From Notospermus geniculatus (taxonomy: Eukaryota > Nemertea > Pilidiophora > Heteronemertea > Lineidae): a stretch of DNA of 64,000 nt. Position 1 is the stretch's first letter; each line of letters opens with the position of its first letter. The stretch lies in the NCBI GenBank assembly GCA_002633025.1, contig NMRB01000399.1, positions 315,274 through 379,273 of the forward strand. The letters are read 5' to 3'. A program made the translations under genes and the position numbers. The notes beneath the pieces are model-generated. The model was not told the origin of the DNA. It did not search any database and saw only the letters and a list, made by a program, of their open reading frames with translations. Below are positions 62,019-64,000 of this stretch, piece after piece.

Positions 62019-63026
62019 CAGGGTGTCCCATAAAACACTGACTAATTTTGATTAGACCTCATTTTGGTGCAACTAAAGATTTTTCTTTGATATTTTGTCG
62101 AGATATTCCTCGCAACTAGAAATTTTAACCGTGCAATTTTTTTGCAGAAATACCCACTAGTTCAGAAATTATGTTAGTAACTTATGATGTGTTCAATCCA
62201 TGCCTCTCTCTACTCTTGTCTATGATATGAAGGCCAAATTTATCCCGTCTAGCCGAAACTGACATCATTTTAACTTGGTGATCGATTTCATAGTTGGGTA
62301 GGTCTACGTCTACTAGGAGAAATAGCATGCGCAATGTCCTCTCTGTGTGGAGAAACTTACTGTCTGGTGTGCCATAGGGCGCAGTAGCATAATAGGGCCA
62401 TACTTCTTTGAGGATGAAGAAGGGAAAACTGTAACTGTCAACCCCGACAGGTACATTGATATGCTCAGGGAGAAGATTCATCTCTGCCCTCAGGAGAAAG
62501 CAAAATGTTGATATGAAAACAGTCATATTCCACAACAAGATGGAGCACCTCCCATTGTGCTCAACACTGGAATTTCTGGAACGGTACTTTCCTGGGGACA
62601 GACTGATATCCCGTCGAACGGACAATCCTTGGCCTCCCTTACTCACCAGACTTGAATCCCCCAGATTACTTCCTTTGGTAATGCCAACAGAATCGAGTGT
62701 AGAGTGACAACCCTTACACACTAGAAAGACTTGAACAGCAGAACTTCGGGAGAGAAATTAGGCAAATTTCAGCTGATATGCACCAACAGAGTAACTGACA
62801 ATTCCAATGTGCATGTTGCAGCTGTTATCCAGCAGAGGGGGACATGGTTTGAACACATCATAAGTTACTAACATAATTTCTGAACTAGTTGGTATTTCTG
62901 AAAAACAATTATACGGTTAAAATTTCTAGTTGCGGGGAATATCTCGAGAAAATATCAAAGAAAAATCTTGAGTAGCAACAAAATGAGGTCTAATCAAAAT
63001 TAGTCAGTGTTTTTTGGGACACCCTG
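62019..63026. mobile_element. Tc1/mariner-IS630-like transposon, decayed, 1008 bp
   Basis: Begins CAGGGTGTCCCATAAAACAC and ends GGGACACCCTG; flanked by TA on both sides (62017-62018, 63027-63028). TIRs are about 175 bp. The interior retains broken transposase pieces on the plus strand: an 'aacaagatggagcacctccc' block (QDGAPP-type motif, 62534-62553) and 'ccttggcctcccttactcac' corresponding to the WPP-RSPDL region, interrupted by frameshifts and stops. The 179-codon minus frame is a shadow. Confidence 0.75.
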
Positions 63027-63033
63027 TACATAA

Positions 63034-63412
63034 AGGGCTCCGCACACTAGCGATTTTTCGAGCGATTTTCTGTGCGATCGGCCTTGCAACCAGGCCAGCG
63101 ACTGAACATTTTTACTTTTTGGTCTCCTCTTTGCGGCATATTGTTACGCGACTGAATTACACAATTTGGTCGCGCGGTAAGTCCCGGCAACCAAGCGACC
63201 GAAAGTTCAACATGTTGAACTTTTGGTCGCTTGGCACAGTCCACTGCTACCGCGACCGTCTCCAGCTAAATAGTCGCCAGTTTGCGGATCGTCCTAGGAA
63301 ATTGTCGTGTGCGAAATAGCTCAGCGACCTCACAGGCGATTATCGCCTTCGACGTCGTAGTCGACAGTCGCGTCGCTGGTCTCCTCAATTTAGTCGCTAG
63401 TGTGCGGTGCCC
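63034..63412. mobile_element. TTAA-class MITE 'GGGCTCCGCACACTAGCGA'
   Basis: Left AGGGCTCCGCACACTAGCGA pairs with TCGCTAGTGTGCGGTGCCCT at the right, which is followed by TTAA (63413-63416); the left flank is ATAA, one change from TTAA. The arms are rich in GGTCGC/GCGACC. Confidence 0.65.
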
Positions 63413-63493
63413 TTAAGTAGTGGCTGCTCTAAATCCCGTGCTTACCCCGGAGATTTTGCGGTTAAACCTATTAGTCGCCGAGACCATGGAGGT

Positions 63494-63620
63494 AGTAGGG
63501 AGGTTTCGGAAGCGCCCGGTTAGGCCCTACGACGACGTTTATCTATTGTGTGGGTATACCCAAACAATAGCTAAACGTCGTCGTATGGTCTAACCGGGCG
63601 CTTCCGAAACCTCCCTATTA
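63494..63620. mobile_element. Near-perfect hairpin, about 125 bp
   Basis: Arms of about 55 bp pair (GGGAGGTTTCGGAAGCGCCC with its complement; CGACGACGTTTA with TAAACGTCGTCG) around GTGGGTATACCCAA. 'cgaaacctccctatt' also occurs at 39956. No ORF. Confidence 0.72.
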
Positions 63621-64000
63621 TTGAGAAGGAGCGAGCACGGACCTCACATCAAACAGTACAATCATCGTTCCGCTGTTTGCTAAAGTGATTAGGGCGACAA
63701 TAAGACCACATCCTCAGCGTCCTCCATCGTCTCGCTAAGAGTATTGGGAGAGGAGCCGGATGTTTCCAGCCCAAGAGCGAGAGAATAGAGGAGCGTGCCT
63801 ACAGGGCGGGGGGGGGGGGGCGCGATCAACTTCAAGCCTTCCGCGGGCAATCACCGCATCCCCTCTACACCTCGAATTCGGCACACACGGCCTGCAGTCG
63901 AGGTTTTACCCTCGCCATTCCATCCAGGGAGCGAAATACCGAATGAACAGCCTGACTGAGTACCCTGAATTTATAGGGGCGCTCGCCGATAGAGGACGCT
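63621..64000. other. Window end, no gene seen
   Basis: Contains a poly-G run (63808-63820). The first exon of the paralogous receptor was not found here. Confidence 0.35.

Noticed and set aside
62182-62721. 179-codon minus-strand frame
   Set aside because: It lies antisense to decayed transposase motifs between TIRs and has no protein-like features of its own.

Overview
The window is animal nuclear DNA, most likely from a marine invertebrate, and an ambulacrarian or cephalochordate type of genome is my best guess. Reasons: intron-containing genes with GT-AG splice sites, rhodopsin-class GPCRs, an MPV17-family gene, a MIR/CORE-like SINE, LINE and Tc1/mariner relics, a very high load of palindromic MITEs, and the recurrent palindrome TAGGCCTA. 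The species cannot be fixed from sequence alone. No bacterial or viral gene cluster, CRISPR array or operon is present.

Genes, left to right: (1) 9010-10968 (+), an intronless aminergic GPCR of the invertebrate dopamine DOP2/DAMB type with an unusually long N-terminus. (2) 24005-25045 (+), an intronless divergent peptide-type class A GPCR, preceded by a truncated duplicate of its own 5' end. (3) 29690-32196 (+), a four-exon MPV17L2-like gene with a 40-bp minisatellite in intron 1. (4) 35981-33128 (-), a seven-exon gene for a von Willebrand A-domain protein of the alpha-kinase (VwkA) type; it converges on gene 3. I assembled genes 3 and 4 from short exons whose splice phases all agree. (5) 53230-46087 (-), a two-exon FMRFamide-receptor-like GPCR with a phase-2 intron inside the DRF arginine codon. 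(6) 61556-61001 (-), the 3' exon of its tandem paralogue, whose first exon must lie beyond the window.

The rest is mostly transposable-element debris with well-preserved boundaries. One class is MITEs bounded by TTAA, several joined end to end (5463-7222, 18785-19217, 26180-27205). Another is two MULE-like families with 9-bp target duplications, one with two copies (4992-5360, 14791-15180) and one with four (36913, 41372, 47809, 50137). There are also foldback-like elements whose arms are tandem repeats (654-1967, 36380-38667), a 98-bp near-perfect hairpin with an 8-bp target duplication, and a 1-kb TA-flanked transposon with ~175-bp inverted repeats.

The most noteworthy item is 48412-49396, a TTAA-flanked TIR element that carries a copy of the 3' end of the VWA gene about 15 kb away, which looks like a Pack-type gene capture. 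A single N at one junction means misassembly must be excluded. I see no evidence for an unknown multi-gene system. The genes are unrelated in function apart from being mostly GPCRs, three of which belong to locally duplicated receptor families.
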